A DNA stretch of 64,000 bases from Pseudomonadota bacterium (GTDB taxonomy: Bacteria > Pseudomonadota > Gammaproteobacteria > Steroidobacterales > Steroidobacteraceae): assembly GCA_021843755.1 (NCBI GenBank), contig JAKBWB010000045.1:47260-111259 (forward strand), in the 5' to 3' direction. Positions 1-8,507 of the stretch are shown here, piece by piece (position 1 is the first letter of the stretch; the number at the start of each line of letters is the position of its first letter). The notes beneath the pieces are model-generated. The model did not search any database. It saw only the letters and a list, made by a program, of their open reading frames with translations, and was not told where the DNA came from. A program made the translations under genes and the position numbers.

Positions 1-698
1 AGCGGCTCACATACGCCGGCTACCGCTCCGCCACCGCGCTGCGCACGTTCTACGGCGCGAAGGCGCTGTTCCTCACGGCCCCGCCCCTCGCGGTGCTGCT
101 CGCCTGGCCGCTGTTCCCGAACGTCACCCCGGACCAGCTGATCTTTTATGCCCTGGCGGCCTCGGTGGCCGCCTCTGTGCTGCCGAGCATGTGGCTCGAC
201 CGGCGCGTGCTCAAGCGCCAGCGCGCCCTGCGTGCCGGCTTTCCCGATGCGCTCGATCTGCTCGTCGTCTGTGTGGAAGCGGGGCTCGGGCTCGCGCCCG
301 CCCTGCAGCGGGTGGCCGACGAGCTCACCGTCAGCCATCCGGAGCTCGGCGCGGAGATTGCCCTTGTCAATGCCGAGATGCGCGCGGGCGTCGAGCGCGC
401 ACAGGCGTTGAGGAACCTGGCCGAGCGCACCGGCCTCGCGGACATCCGCGGCCTGGTGACCCTCATGGTGCAGACCCTGCGCTTCGGCACCAGCATCGCG
501 GACGCCCTGCGGATCTATGCCGAGGAGTTCCGCGACAAGCGCGTGCAGGCCGCCGAAGAACAAGCGGCCAAGATCGGCACCAAGATGATCTTTCCGCTCG
601 CGCTGTGTCTGTTCCCGTCGTTCTTTCTGGTCGCCGTCGGTCCCGCCGTGGTCAGACTGGTGAGCGTATTCAGTGACTTGATGCATCACCATCCCTGA
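1..698 (+). CDS. TadC-like type II secretion F-domain protein (5' end outside the window)
   Basis: The reading frame is already open at position 3 and runs to TGA at 696-698, so the start lies upstream. The visible protein begins with a segment resembling the N-terminal AGYR region of TadC proteins. Two hydrophobic stretches follow, then a cytoplasmic T2SSF domain around VCVEAGLGLAPALQRVADEL, and a C-terminal membrane helix (KMIFPLALCLFPSFFLVAVG). TadC is an inner-membrane platform protein of Flp/Tad pilus assembly and normally lies at the end of a tadABC run. The neighbours upstream are not visible, so the exact system (Flp pilus or another type IV-like machine) is inferred from family resemblance. 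Confidence 0.82.
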   Translation, partial: RLTYAGYRSATALRTFYGAKALFLTAPPLAVLLAWPLFPNVTPDQLIFYALAASVAASVLPSMWLDRRVLKRQRALRAGFPDALDLLVVCVEAGLGLAPALQRVADELTVSHPELGAEIALVNAEMRAGVERAQALRNLAERTGLADIRGLVTLMVQTLRFGTSIADALRIYAEEFRDKRVQAAEEQAAKIGTKMIFPLALCLFPSFFLVAVGPAVVRLVSVFSDLMHHHP

Positions 699-1008
699 TG
701 CCTCCCACACCTGACACTGTAACGCCCTGCCCCGCATCGCGCGGTCCGTTCGCCTGTACGCACAGCAGCCAGTTGATCGGCCATCGATGGGCGCCATGCA
801 ACATGTTGCCCCCCGCTTCCCCCCCGCCCGATCCGCAACCGCGCTCGCGGCGCGTGCAACGGCCGCGCGGAGCCCGCCAAGCGCGCGCAAGAACGCGCGG
901 GGATGTGCGGCTCACCGGCAACCCGGGAATATGTGAAATCGACCACTCTTGCGTCACCGGAAGATACTGATAGCTTCGAGCGCATAAGAACGATAATTAA
1001 GCCAGTCT
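699..1008. other. Intergenic region with a -10-like element
   Basis: About 310 bases without a convincing gene. The only recognisable signal is GATAAT at 992-997, a good -10 hexamer twelve bases before the ATG at 1009; no matching -35 was found. Transcription from it would leave almost no 5' leader for the AraC-type gene. Confidence 0.4.
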
Positions 1009-1842
1009 ATGGTCCCACTGCAGCTGCTTTGGGTGAACGATTGCAGCGCCGCCATACCCCGCGCAGCCTGGATGGCGGGGTTTGCCGCGATCTGCCGGTT
1101 GCACGAGATCGAGATCACGCAACTGTTCGACAAGGAGGCCGAGGGAGACTGGGATCTCATCGGCTTCAACTTCGACTATCCGGAGATGGCGCAGCTGAAG
1201 CGGGTCCCGGAGACCAAGCGCCGCTGGCCTTCCGCACCGATCGTCCTGCTCACCGCGCAATGCTCGCTCGAGTTCGCGGTGTGGGCCCTGCGCGTGCGGG
1301 TGTTTGATCTGCTCATCAAGCCGATCGCGCCCGAGGAGATCGAGCACTGCCTGCAGCGGGTTTCGCAGGCCGTGCATGCGCGGCGCTCACAGTCGGAGCG
1401 GCAGCCGCAGGCGCTGTTGGCACAGATGCCGGTGGAGGTCCGCTACCGGCCGCACACCGCGCCTTCCCTGCGTCTCGAGCACTCCCTGACGCACATCAGC
1501 AAGTACTACGGACAGCCCCTGCCCGAGTCGCAGATCGCCCGGCTCTGTCAGATGTCACCGTCCCGATTCTGTCGGGAATTCAAGGCGGCCTACGGAGTCA
1601 CCTATGTCGACTACCTGGCTTGCTACCGCATCGAGCAGGCCAAACGGCTGCTGAACAATCCCGCCATGTCGATCGCCGACGTGGCGGCGGCCGTCGGATT
1701 CAACGATCCGTCGTATTTCACCAGAGTGTTCCGTCGGATCACCGGTGCCTCCCCGAGTGCCTACCGGGAATGCCCGGCCGCGCTCGAGCCATCGCTCGCC
1801 GCACGCGAAAGCGCCGCCGGCGCCCCTGCGACCGCCGTGTGA
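1009..1842 (+). CDS. AraC-family regulator with a degenerate N-terminal receiver domain
   Basis: A 277-residue protein. Residues 1-125 fold like a response-regulator receiver: hydrophobic strand LLWV followed by ND (10-11), a conserved Thr in VLLTAQ, and the Lys in DLLIKPI. The phospho-acceptor position in DLIGFNFDYP is Asn54 where Asp is expected, so ordinary phosphorylation is unlikely. Residues about 155-255 are an AraC/XylS two-helix-turn-helix DNA-binding domain (CQMSPSRFCREFKAAYGVT, then IADVAAAVGFNDPSYFTRVF). No histidine kinase gene is adjacent. It may act as a phosphorylation-independent transcription factor; targets are unknown. The start is the first ATG, close behind a -10-like GATAAT. 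Confidence 0.8.
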   Translation: MVPLQLLWVNDCSAAIPRAAWMAGFAAICRLHEIEITQLFDKEAEGDWDLIGFNFDYPEMAQLKRVPETKRRWPSAPIVLLTAQCSLEFAVWALRVRVFDLLIKPIAPEEIEHCLQRVSQAVHARRSQSERQPQALLAQMPVEVRYRPHTAPSLRLEHSLTHISKYYGQPLPESQIARLCQMSPSRFCREFKAAYGVTYVDYLACYRIEQAKRLLNNPAMSIADVAAAVGFNDPSYFTRVFRRITGASPSAYRECPAALEPSLAARESAAGAPATAV

Positions 1843-1915
1843 GCCGGTCCGGGCCACCGCAACGCCTGCTGCTACAATGAGCCCCTCGGCCTCCAGGCCC
1901 TCAGGCAGCCTCACC

Positions 1916-2128
1916 GTGAAAGCACTCTTGATCGCGGGACTGATTCTCATCGGCGGCGGCATCTTCCTCATCGCGCATCCCCTGCATTACGCGAGCGAGC
2001 ACCACGTCCTGAAATTGGGCGGACTGACGGCGAGCGTGAGCCAGGAGCGCCCGCTGCCGGGCTGGGTGGGCGGCACGGTGCTCGGCGCCGGCCTGGTGCT
2101 GCTCTCGGTGGGACTGCTGAAGCGCTAG
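1916..2128 (+). CDS. Small two-helix membrane protein, function unknown
   Basis: A 70-residue protein with two hydrophobic segments (KALLIAGLILIGGGIFLIA near the N-terminus and VGGTVLGAGLVLLSVGLL at the C-terminus) joined by a polar loop, so it is probably a small inner-membrane protein. GTG 1916 was preferred because similar small proteins start with a basic residue directly before the first helix. An in-frame ATG at 1877 would add 13 residues. A TACAAT hexamer at 1873-1878 could be the -10. I do not recognise a function. Its stop codon overlaps a TAGAAT hexamer (2126-2131) that may be the -10 of the next gene. Confidence 0.6.
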   Translation: MKALLIAGLILIGGGIFLIAHPLHYASEHHVLKLGGLTASVSQERPLPGWVGGTVLGAGLVLLSVGLLKR

Positions 2129-2163
2129 AATCGCACTCCCCTGCGTAAATCGGAGAGCGCATC

Positions 2164-2880
2164 ATGGCGATACGCGAGCAGTTGCTCGAATACCACGAGG
2201 GGCAGGTCCTCCTCGAGGGATTCTTCTGTCACGACGACTCCCGTCCGGGACCGCAGCCCGCGGTCCTGATCAGCCACGCCTGGGGCGGGCGGGATGAGTT
2301 CGTCGAGCGCAAGGCGCGCCGGCTCGCCTGGCACGGCTATGCCGCATTCGCACTCGACATGTTCGGCAAGGGCAAGCGCGGCACCACCAACGAGGAGTGC
2401 GCGGCCCTCATCACCCCCTTCATGCAGGATCGCGCCCTGCTCGCCCGCCGCATCGGCGCGGCGCTCCAGACGCTGAAGGGACTGCCGCAGATCGACCCGC
2501 GGCGCATCGCCGCCATGGGCTTTTGCTTCGGCGGACTTTGCGTGCTCGACCTCGCCCGCGGCGGCGCCGACGTGCGCGGCGTCGCCGCCTTTCACGGCCT
2601 GCTCAAGCCAAGCGGTCTGCCCGCGCGCAAGATCGGCGCCAAGGTGCTGATCATGCACGGCTATGACGATCCGATGGCCCCGCCCGAGGACGTGCTCGCG
2701 ATCGCCAAGGAACTCACCGCCGCCGGCGCGGACTGGCAGCTGCACGCCTACGGCAACACCCTGCACGCCTTCACCCATCCGCAGGCCAATGCCCCCGCGG
2801 ACGGCCTGCAGTACAACGAGGCGGCCGACCGGCGCTCCTGGCACTCGCTGATGCAGTTCCTGGAGGAAGTGCTGCGCTGA
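2164..2880 (+). CDS. Dienelactone hydrolase family protein
   Basis: A 238-residue alpha/beta hydrolase of the dienelactone hydrolase (DLH) family. The nucleophile is the Cys in GFCFGG (about residue 121). The acid is an Asp in HGYDDPM and the histidine is in NTLHAFTHP, giving the Cys-Asp-His triad of this family. It lacks a signal peptide, so it is cytoplasmic. Family members hydrolyse lactones or other esters; the substrate cannot be read from sequence and there is no aromatic-degradation context. ATG 2164 is preceded by GGAGAG at a suitable distance, and TAGAAT at 2126-2131 is a possible -10. Confidence 0.85.
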   Translation: MAIREQLLEYHEGQVLLEGFFCHDDSRPGPQPAVLISHAWGGRDEFVERKARRLAWHGYAAFALDMFGKGKRGTTNEECAALITPFMQDRALLARRIGAALQTLKGLPQIDPRRIAAMGFCFGGLCVLDLARGGADVRGVAAFHGLLKPSGLPARKIGAKVLIMHGYDDPMAPPEDVLAIAKELTAAGADWQLHAYGNTLHAFTHPQANAPADGLQYNEAADRRSWHSLMQFLEEVLR

Positions 2881-2883
2881 GCG

Positions 2884-3144
2884 CTAGGTGCGCGAGCGCG
2901 CGCCAGAGCGCGCGGCGATGTCGATCGTCACTGTCTCGCTCGCCGGATCGTAGAGGATGCGCGCCTCACCCCGGCGCAGCTGCGCCAGGACCTGCGCGCC
3001 CTTCTGCGCCAGCGTGAACTCCCGCTCGCCGTAATCGGTGCCCTCGCGCAGCACGAACGCCTCGATCACACCCCGCAGGGCCTCGCTCGAGAGCGCCGCG
3101 TAGGGAATCTCCACCGGCTCGGCGGATTCGCCCGGCTCGCTCAT
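2884..3144 (-). CDS. YheU/UPF0270 family protein
   Basis: An 86-residue cytoplasmic protein carrying the UPF0270 signature EAFVLREGTDYGEREFTLAQ and the following Gln-Leu-Arg-Arg-Gly-Glu-Ala segment, matching E. coli YheU along most of its length. Function is not established. The family is largely confined to Gammaproteobacteria, which helps place the organism. It ends three bases from the convergent hydrolase gene, leaving no room for a conventional terminator between them. Confidence 0.85.
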   Translation of the reverse strand: MSEPGESAEPVEIPYAALSSEALRGVIEAFVLREGTDYGEREFTLAQKGAQVLAQLRRGEARILYDPASETVTIDIAARSGARSRT

Positions 3145-3251
3145 CGATCAGATGCGCCGGGCGCCGCGGACCCGGTCGGATCCGCGGCGGCTCGCGTTCA
3201 GGAGATAGAAGACATGCCGCAGCCCGCCGGCCGGCGCGCCGCGGCCGGCGG

Positions 3252-4022
3252 TCATTCGCGCAGCTGTCCCAACAGGGTCAGCACCTGAATGTACATCCAC
3301 ACCAGCGTGATGATCACGCCGAACGCACCGTACCATTCCATGTAACGCGGTGCGCCCGCCGCCACGCCCCGCTCGATCATGTCGAAATTGAGCAGCAGCA
3401 TGAACGCGGCCACGCCCACCACCAGCACCGAGAAGCCGATGGCGAGCGGTCCGCTGCCGATCCCCATCGCCCCGCCGTTGATGAACGGCACCGCATAGTG
3501 GAAGAACGACAGAATCCACGCGCCCGCGTACAGCAGCACGATCCCGATCGTTGCGCCCATGACCACCGAGCGCAACCGGTCGGTGACCCGGATCACGTGC
3601 GTGCGGTACAGCACGAGCATGACGAACGCGACCGCGAAGGTCGCGCCGACCGCCTCGATGGCGATGCCCGGATAGCGCTGCTCGAACACCGCCGAGATGC
3701 TGCCCAGCACCACCCCCTCGACCGCCGCGTAGGGCACCGACAGATACGGTGCGGTGGTCGGCTTGAAGCTGATGATCAGCGCCAGCACCAGCCCCACGAT
3801 CAGGCCGATCTCCACCAAGCCGCCCGCCGCCTGGAAGTTTCCGGCCGCGGCCATCGACCAGGGCCACAGCGCGGTGACCAGCATGACCACGAGCAGCAGG
3901 AACGACTTGTTGACCGTCCCATGAACGCTCATGGCCTCTTCGCCGAATCCGACGCGCGGAACGCGCGCGAACGTGTTCTCGTTCATGAACGGATTACGTG
4001 ATCGCCGATTCTGAAACGCCAT
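3252..4022 (-). CDS. Bax inhibitor-1/YccA family membrane protein
   Basis: A 256-residue integral membrane protein with about seven hydrophobic helices after a roughly 40-residue polar N-terminus. The pattern (SYxxxxEGVxLGxxS-like loop, several Gly-rich helices, acidic residue near the C-terminus) fits the Bax inhibitor-1/YccA-like family of calcium-leak or protease-modulating proteins; the precise role in bacteria is not settled. The ATG at 4022 is preceded on the minus strand by AGGAGGA (4034-4028), a near-perfect ribosome binding site. TAGAAT (4055-4050) is a candidate -10. Confidence 0.8.
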   Translation of the reverse strand: MAFQNRRSRNPFMNENTFARVPRVGFGEEAMSVHGTVNKSFLLLVVMLVTALWPWSMAAAGNFQAAGGLVEIGLIVGLVLALIISFKPTTAPYLSVPYAAVEGVVLGSISAVFEQRYPGIAIEAVGATFAVAFVMLVLYRTHVIRVTDRLRSVVMGATIGIVLLYAGAWILSFFHYAVPFINGGAMGIGSGPLAIGFSVLVVGVAAFMLLLNFDMIERGVAAGAPRYMEWYGAFGVIITLVWMYIQVLTLLGQLRE

Positions 4023-4107
4023 CTCAATCCTCCTAAACGGAATATGAGCATTCTACGCTATGGGGGTTCCCTGACGAAAAATCCACCCCTTTTGAGGGAT
4101 GCACTGT

Positions 4108-5571
4108 CTAGCTACCGGCCCGGTTTGGATCGCGCCAGCCGCGCTCGAAGGGCAGCCGCCAGGCATGCGGGGCGATCAGCTGGTGCATGGAATTAGGCCC
4201 CCAGGAGCCCGGCGCGTACAGGCGCACCGGGGGGGGCGCCTCGAGCAGCGGGCTCGACACTTCCCACAGCCGCTCGATGCCCTCGGCGGTGGTGAACAGG
4301 GTCCGATCGCCGCGCATGGCGTCGAGAATCAGCCGCTCGTACGCCTCGAGCACCTCGCCCACCAGTCCCGTGTCGTGCATGGCGAATTGCAGACTGAGCT
4401 TGTCGAGACGCATGCCCGGACCGGGCCGCTTTCCATAGAAGGACAGCGACATCTTCGAGACATCCGCCAGGTCGAAGGTGAGGTGATCCGGACCCTGCGC
4501 CCCGACGCCCGAGTCCGGCGGGAACATGCTCTTCGGCGGCTCGCGGAAGGCGATCGAGATGATGCGCTTGCCTTCGGCCAGGCGCTTGCCGGTCCGCAGA
4601 TAGAACGGCACCCCCGCCCAGCGCCAGTTGTCGATGGTGACTTTCAGCGCGATGAAGGTCTCCGTGTCGGACTCCGGACTGATGCCCTCCTCCCTGCGAT
4701 AGCCGTTGTACTGTCCGCGCACCACGTCGTGCGGCTTGATCGGCAGCATGCTCCTGAAGACCTTGTTCTTCTCTTCGCCGATGGCGTTCGGCTCGAGCGC
4801 GGTCGGGGGCTCCATGGCGACAAAGGCGAGGATCTGAAACAGGTGGGTCACCACCATGTCGCGGAACGCCCCGATCGCGTCGTAGAACTGCGTGCGCCTC
4901 TCCAGGCCGAGCGTTTCCGGCACGTCGATCTGCACGTGCTCGATGAAGTTGCGGTTCCAGATCGGCTCGAACAGGCCGTTGGCGAACCGGAAGGCGAGAA
5001 TGTTCTGCGCCGGCTCCTTGCCGAGGAAGTGATCGATGCGGAAGATCTGCCGCTCGTCGAACACCTCGTGCAGCTTCGCGTTCAGCGACACGGCGCTCTG
5101 CAGATCGGTGCCGAACGGCTTCTCCATGATGATGCGCGAGCGCTCCACCAGCCCCGCCTCGCCGAGCAGGCGCACGATCGACAGCGCCGCGCTCGGCGGC
5201 ACGCTCAAATAGTGCAGCCGCTGCGGCGCGCCCTCCAGAGTGCCTTCGGCGCGCTCCACGGCGGCCCTGAGGGCCGGTGCGCCGCGCGAGAGCGCAACGT
5301 AGTCCATCCCCTCGGCAAAAGCCGCCCACTCCTCGGGCGCCACCTTGCCGCTCGAGAATTCCTCGATGGCGGCGCGGGCGATCTGGCGAAAGCCCTCGAC
5401 ATCCAGATCATCGAGCGACACCCCGATGATGCGGCAGCCGGGAATATAGCCGGCGCCCACCAGATGAAAGAGCCCCGGCAGGAGCTTGCGCCGGGCCAGA
5501 TCCCCGGTCGCACCCACCAGAACCACGACTTGCGGATGTCGCGGACCGACTCCGAGCGGTACTTTAGTCAT
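4108..5571 (-). CDS. zwf: Glucose-6-phosphate 1-dehydrogenase
   Basis: A 487-residue enzyme oxidising glucose 6-phosphate to 6-phosphogluconolactone with NAD(P)+, the entry to the pentose phosphate and Entner-Doudoroff routes. The N-terminal dinucleotide motif is [14 protein letters not shown]. The active-site signature is RIDHFLGKE with its catalytic His and Lys, and EKPFGTDL lies before it. Length is normal for the family. ATG 5571 was chosen over the in-frame ATG 5586 because GGAAGG lies seven bases before it. No pgl or edd gene is adjacent, so it appears to be a single-gene unit. Confidence 0.97.
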   Translation of the reverse strand: MTKVPLGVGPRHPQVVVLVGATGDLARRKLLPGLFHLVGAGYIPGCRIIGVSLDDLDVEGFRQIARAAIEEFSSGKVAPEEWAAFAEGMDYVALSRGAPALRAAVERAEGTLEGAPQRLHYLSVPPSAALSIVRLLGEAGLVERSRIIMEKPFGTDLQSAVSLNAKLHEVFDERQIFRIDHFLGKEPAQNILAFRFANGLFEPIWNRNFIEHVQIDVPETLGLERRTQFYDAIGAFRDMVVTHLFQILAFVAMEPPTALEPNAIGEEKNKVFRSMLPIKPHDVVRGQYNGYRREEGISPESDTETFIALKVTIDNWRWAGVPFYLRTGKRLAEGKRIISIAFREPPKSMFPPDSGVGAQGPDHLTFDLADVSKMSLSFYGKRPGPGMRLDKLSLQFAMHDTGLVGEVLEAYERLILDAMRGDRTLFTTAEGIERLWEVSSPLLEAPPPVRLYAPGSWGPNSMHQLIAPHAWRLPFERGWRDPNRAGS

Positions 5572-5674
5572 CCTGTAGCCTTCCATCGAGTGACAAACAG
5601 GGCGCGAAGAATAGCGAGCGCGCGGCGGCGAATCCATCGAGCGCCTCGCAGGCGCCGCTCATGGGGCCGGCAGA

Positions 5675-6196
5675 CTATGCCTTGACGCGCAGGCGGCCGA
5701 GGAAGTCGCGCTTGCCGATCGCCACGCCCCTGGACCGCAGAATGTCGTAGGCCGTGGCGGCATGAAAGTAGAAATTCGGCTGGGAGAACGACAGCATGAA
5801 ATCCTCGCCCGTGAATGCCAGGCGCCGCTCGCCGGCCACGAACAGCATCTGGCGATCGGCGTAGCCCTCGAGCTCGGCCGGCTCGAGCGCCGCGAGCGCC
5901 GTCTCGGCGCCGCGCACCAGCGTCTCGAGCTCAGCGAAGCTCTCCGGGGGCGCGGAGCGATCGGGCGAGAACGTGCCGCGGCGCAGGCCCTCGATGGCCC
6001 CGATCGAATGCGTCACCGTGGAGCGCACCTGGTAGGCGAACGGCAGCATGTCCGGCGCCAGGCGCGCCGCGATGATCTCGGCCGGCGCCAGGCTGCGCTC
6101 GGCGCAGAAGGCCTCGGCCTTGCCGAGCAGGCCGGCGACCGACCCCAGAATCTGCCGGTAGGACGGCACGGTGGCCGCGTAGAGGGAAAGCGCCAT
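5675..6196 (-). CDS. DUF1993 family protein
   Basis: A 173-residue cytoplasmic protein with the DUF1993 layout: an N-terminal LYAATVPSYRQILGSV segment, helices predicted to form a DinB-like four-helix bundle, and a conserved FSQPNFYFHAATAYDILRS region near the C-terminus. No biochemical role is assigned to this family. It lies between zwf and the divergent kbl-tdh pair and shows no operon partner. Confidence 0.8.
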   Translation of the reverse strand: MALSLYAATVPSYRQILGSVAGLLGKAEAFCAERSLAPAEIIAARLAPDMLPFAYQVRSTVTHSIGAIEGLRRGTFSPDRSAPPESFAELETLVRGAETALAALEPAELEGYADRQMLFVAGERRLAFTGEDFMLSFSQPNFYFHAATAYDILRSRGVAIGKRDFLGRLRVKA

Positions 6197-6270
6197 GATC
6201 GACCTCGCATGGGAACCCGGGCCGCCATGTTAACCAACAGCGGCGCCGCGCGCAGCCGCCGGGGGACGCG

Positions 6271-6276
6271 TATAAT
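6271..6276 (+). promoter_or_regulatory. Consensus -10 hexamer immediately upstream of kbl
   Basis: TATAAT matches the sigma-70 -10 consensus exactly. Transcription would start about 6282-6284, so the mRNA would begin at or within a few bases of the ATG at 6285. No -35 consensus is visible at the expected spacing (the region is GC only). Confidence 0.55.
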
Positions 6277-6284
6277 GATTGCGC

Positions 6285-7472
6285 ATGATGCCGCAATTGA
6301 TCGAGCGCCTGCGCTCGGAGTTCTCGGCGCTGCGGGAGCAGGGCCTGTACAAGCGCGAGCGCATCCTCGCCGGCCCGCAGGGCGGCCAGGTCGCCACCGG
6401 CGGGCGCGAGGTGATCAACCTCTGCGCCAACAACTACCTCGGCCTCGCCAACGACCCCGACGTGCGCGCCGCGGCGCATGCGGCCCTCGAGCAGTACGGC
6501 TTCGGCATGGCCTCGGTGCGCTTCATCTGCGGCACGCAGACGGTGCACAAGACGCTCGAGCAGCGCTTGAGCGCCTGGCTCGGCACCGAGGAGGCGATCC
6601 TCTACTCCTCGTGCTTCGATGCCAATGGCGGGCTGTTCGAGGCGCTGCTCGATGAGCGCGACGCGATCATCTCCGATGCGCTCAATCACGCCAGCATCAT
6701 CGACGGGATCCGCCTGTGCAAGGCACAGCGCCTGCGCTACGCGAACAACGACATGGGCGAGCTCGAATCGTGCCTGCGGCAGGCTGCCCCGGCGCGCACC
6801 CGCCTGATCGCCACCGACGGGGTGTTCTCCATGGACGGCACGATCGCGAACCTGCGGGACATCTGCGCGCTCGCCGAGCGCTACGACGCGCTGGTGATGG
6901 TCGATGACTCGCACGCCACCGGCTTCATGGGCGCGCACGGACGCGGCACGCCCGAGCATTGCGGTGTCGGGCCGCGCGTCGACATCCTAACCGGCACCCT
7001 CGGCAAGGCGCTCGGCGGGGCGAGCGGCGGGTACGTCGCCTCGCGCCGCGAGGTCATCGAGTGGCTGCGCCAGCGCTCGCGCCCCTATCTGTTCTCGAAC
7101 AGCGTGCCGCCGGTGGTGGCCGCGGCCGCCGTGCGCGTGCTCGAGCTGCTCGAGCAGCGCCCGGCGCTGCGCGCGCAGCTGCACGAGAACGCGCAGTATT
7201 TCCGCGCCGGTCTCGAGCGGCTCGGCTTCACCCTCAAGCCCGGCGAGCACCCGATCATCCCGGTGATGATCGGCGATGCGGGACTGGCGAGCCGGATGGC
7301 CGACCGGCTGCTCGAGCGCGGCGTGTACGTGATCGGCTTTTCCTATCCGGTGGTGCCGCGGGGCGAGGCGCGCATCCGCACGCAGATGTCCGCGGCGCTG
7401 ACCCGCGCCGAGCTCGACACGGCGCTCGCGGCCTTCGCGGCCGTTGGACGTGAACTGGGAGTCATAGCGTGA
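6285..7472 (+). CDS. kbl: Glycine C-acetyltransferase (2-amino-3-ketobutyrate CoA ligase)
   Basis: A 395-residue PLP enzyme of the alpha-oxoamine synthase family. It cleaves 2-amino-3-ketobutyrate with CoA to glycine and acetyl-CoA, the second step of threonine degradation. Visible signatures are NYLGLANDP, the [12 protein letters not shown] region, [16 protein letters not shown], and the PLP lysine in [14 protein letters not shown]. It overlaps tdh by four bases, so the pair is co-translated. Start choice lies among TTG 6279, ATG 6285 and ATG 6288; the consensus TATAAT just upstream makes 6285 or 6288 likely as a leaderless start. Confidence 0.95.
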   Translation: MMPQLIERLRSEFSALREQGLYKRERILAGPQGGQVATGGREVINLCANNYLGLANDPDVRAAAHAALEQYGFGMASVRFICGTQTVHKTLEQRLSAWLGTEEAILYSSCFDANGGLFEALLDERDAIISDALNHASIIDGIRLCKAQRLRYANNDMGELESCLRQAAPARTRLIATDGVFSMDGTIANLRDICALAERYDALVMVDDSHATGFMGAHGRGTPEHCGVGPRVDILTGTLGKALGGASGGYVASRREVIEWLRQRSRPYLFSNSVPPVVAAAAVRVLELLEQRPALRAQLHENAQYFRAGLERLGFTLKPGEHPIIPVMIGDAGLASRMADRLLERGVYVIGFSYPVVPRGEARIRTQMSAALTRAELDTALAAFAAVGRELGVIA

Positions 7473-8500
7473 AAGCCCTCGTCAAGAAGGAAGCCGCGCC
7501 CGGCATCTGGCTCGAGGAGTTGCCGCAGCCGCAGATCGGTCCCAACGACGTGCTGATCAAGATCGCCAAGACCGCGATCTGCGGCACCGACCTGCACATT
7601 TTCAACTGGGACGAGTGGGCGCGCAAAACCATCCCCGTGCCCATGGCGGTCGGCCACGAGTATTGCGGCCGGGTCGTCGAGCTCGGCTCGGAGGTGCGCG
7701 GGCTGCGGGTGGGTGATCGGGTGTCGGGTGAGGGTCACATCACCTGCGGGCATTGCCGCAACTGCCGCGCCGGCCGGCGCCACCTGTGCCGCAACGCCAT
7801 CGGCGTCGGCGTGAACCGTCCGGGCGCATTCGCCGAGTATCTTGCCATTCCCGCCGACAACGCGTTCAAGCTGCCCGATTCCATCAGCGACGACATCGCC
7901 GCGATTCTCGATCCGTTCGGCAACGCCACGCACACCGCACTCGCGTTCAACATGGTCGGCGAGGATGTGTTGATCACCGGCGCGGGCCCCATCGGCATCA
8001 TGGCGGTCGCCATCGCCCGCTTCGTCGGGGCCCGCCACGTCGTCATCACCGACGTGAACGACTTCCGGCTGGATCTGGCGAAACAGATGGGCGCGACGCG
8101 GGCGGTGAACGTTCAGCGCGAGACGATCGACCAGACCATGAGCGCGCTCGGCATGCAGGAGGGGTTCGACGTGGGGCTCGAGATGTCGGGCCACATGACG
8201 GCCTTCCGCGATCTGCTGCGCACCATGCACCACGGCGGCTCGGTCGCCCTGCTCGGCATCCCGCCGCAGGAGGCCGCCATCGACTGGACTCAGGTGATCT
8301 TCAAGGGGCTCACCTTGAAGGGCATCTACGGCCGGGAGATGTTCGAGACCTGGTACAAGATGGCGAGCCTGCTGCAAAGCGGACTGAAGCTGCAGCCGCT
8401 CATCACCCATCACCTGCCCATCCAGGACTACCGCGAAGCCTTCGCCATCATGGGCTCCGGCCGCGCCGGCAAGGTCATCCTCGACTGGCAGAGCCTGTGA
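7469..8500 (+). CDS. tdh: L-threonine 3-dehydrogenase
   Basis: A 343-residue zinc-dependent medium-chain dehydrogenase oxidising L-threonine to 2-amino-3-ketobutyrate with NAD+. Catalytic zinc residues lie in [10 protein letters not shown] and GHEYCG, and the structural zinc cysteines in [15 protein letters not shown]. The Rossmann motif is [11 protein letters not shown]. The GTG start overlaps the kbl stop as GTGA. Together the two enzymes convert threonine to glycine and acetyl-CoA. Confidence 0.96.
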   Translation: MKALVKKEAAPGIWLEELPQPQIGPNDVLIKIAKTAICGTDLHIFNWDEWARKTIPVPMAVGHEYCGRVVELGSEVRGLRVGDRVSGEGHITCGHCRNCRAGRRHLCRNAIGVGVNRPGAFAEYLAIPADNAFKLPDSISDDIAAILDPFGNATHTALAFNMVGEDVLITGAGPIGIMAVAIARFVGARHVVITDVNDFRLDLAKQMGATRAVNVQRETIDQTMSALGMQEGFDVGLEMSGHMTAFRDLLRTMHHGGSVALLGIPPQEAAIDWTQVIFKGLTLKGIYGREMFETWYKMASLLQSGLKLQPLITHHLPIQDYREAFAIMGSGRAGKVILDWQSL

Positions 8501-8507
8501 GCCGCGC

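Noticed and set aside
4099..5685. Long plus-strand open frame opposite zwf (528 codons)
   Set aside because: It lies antisense to zwf, has His/Arg/Gly-biased translation and no domain; high GC keeps the antisense frame open.
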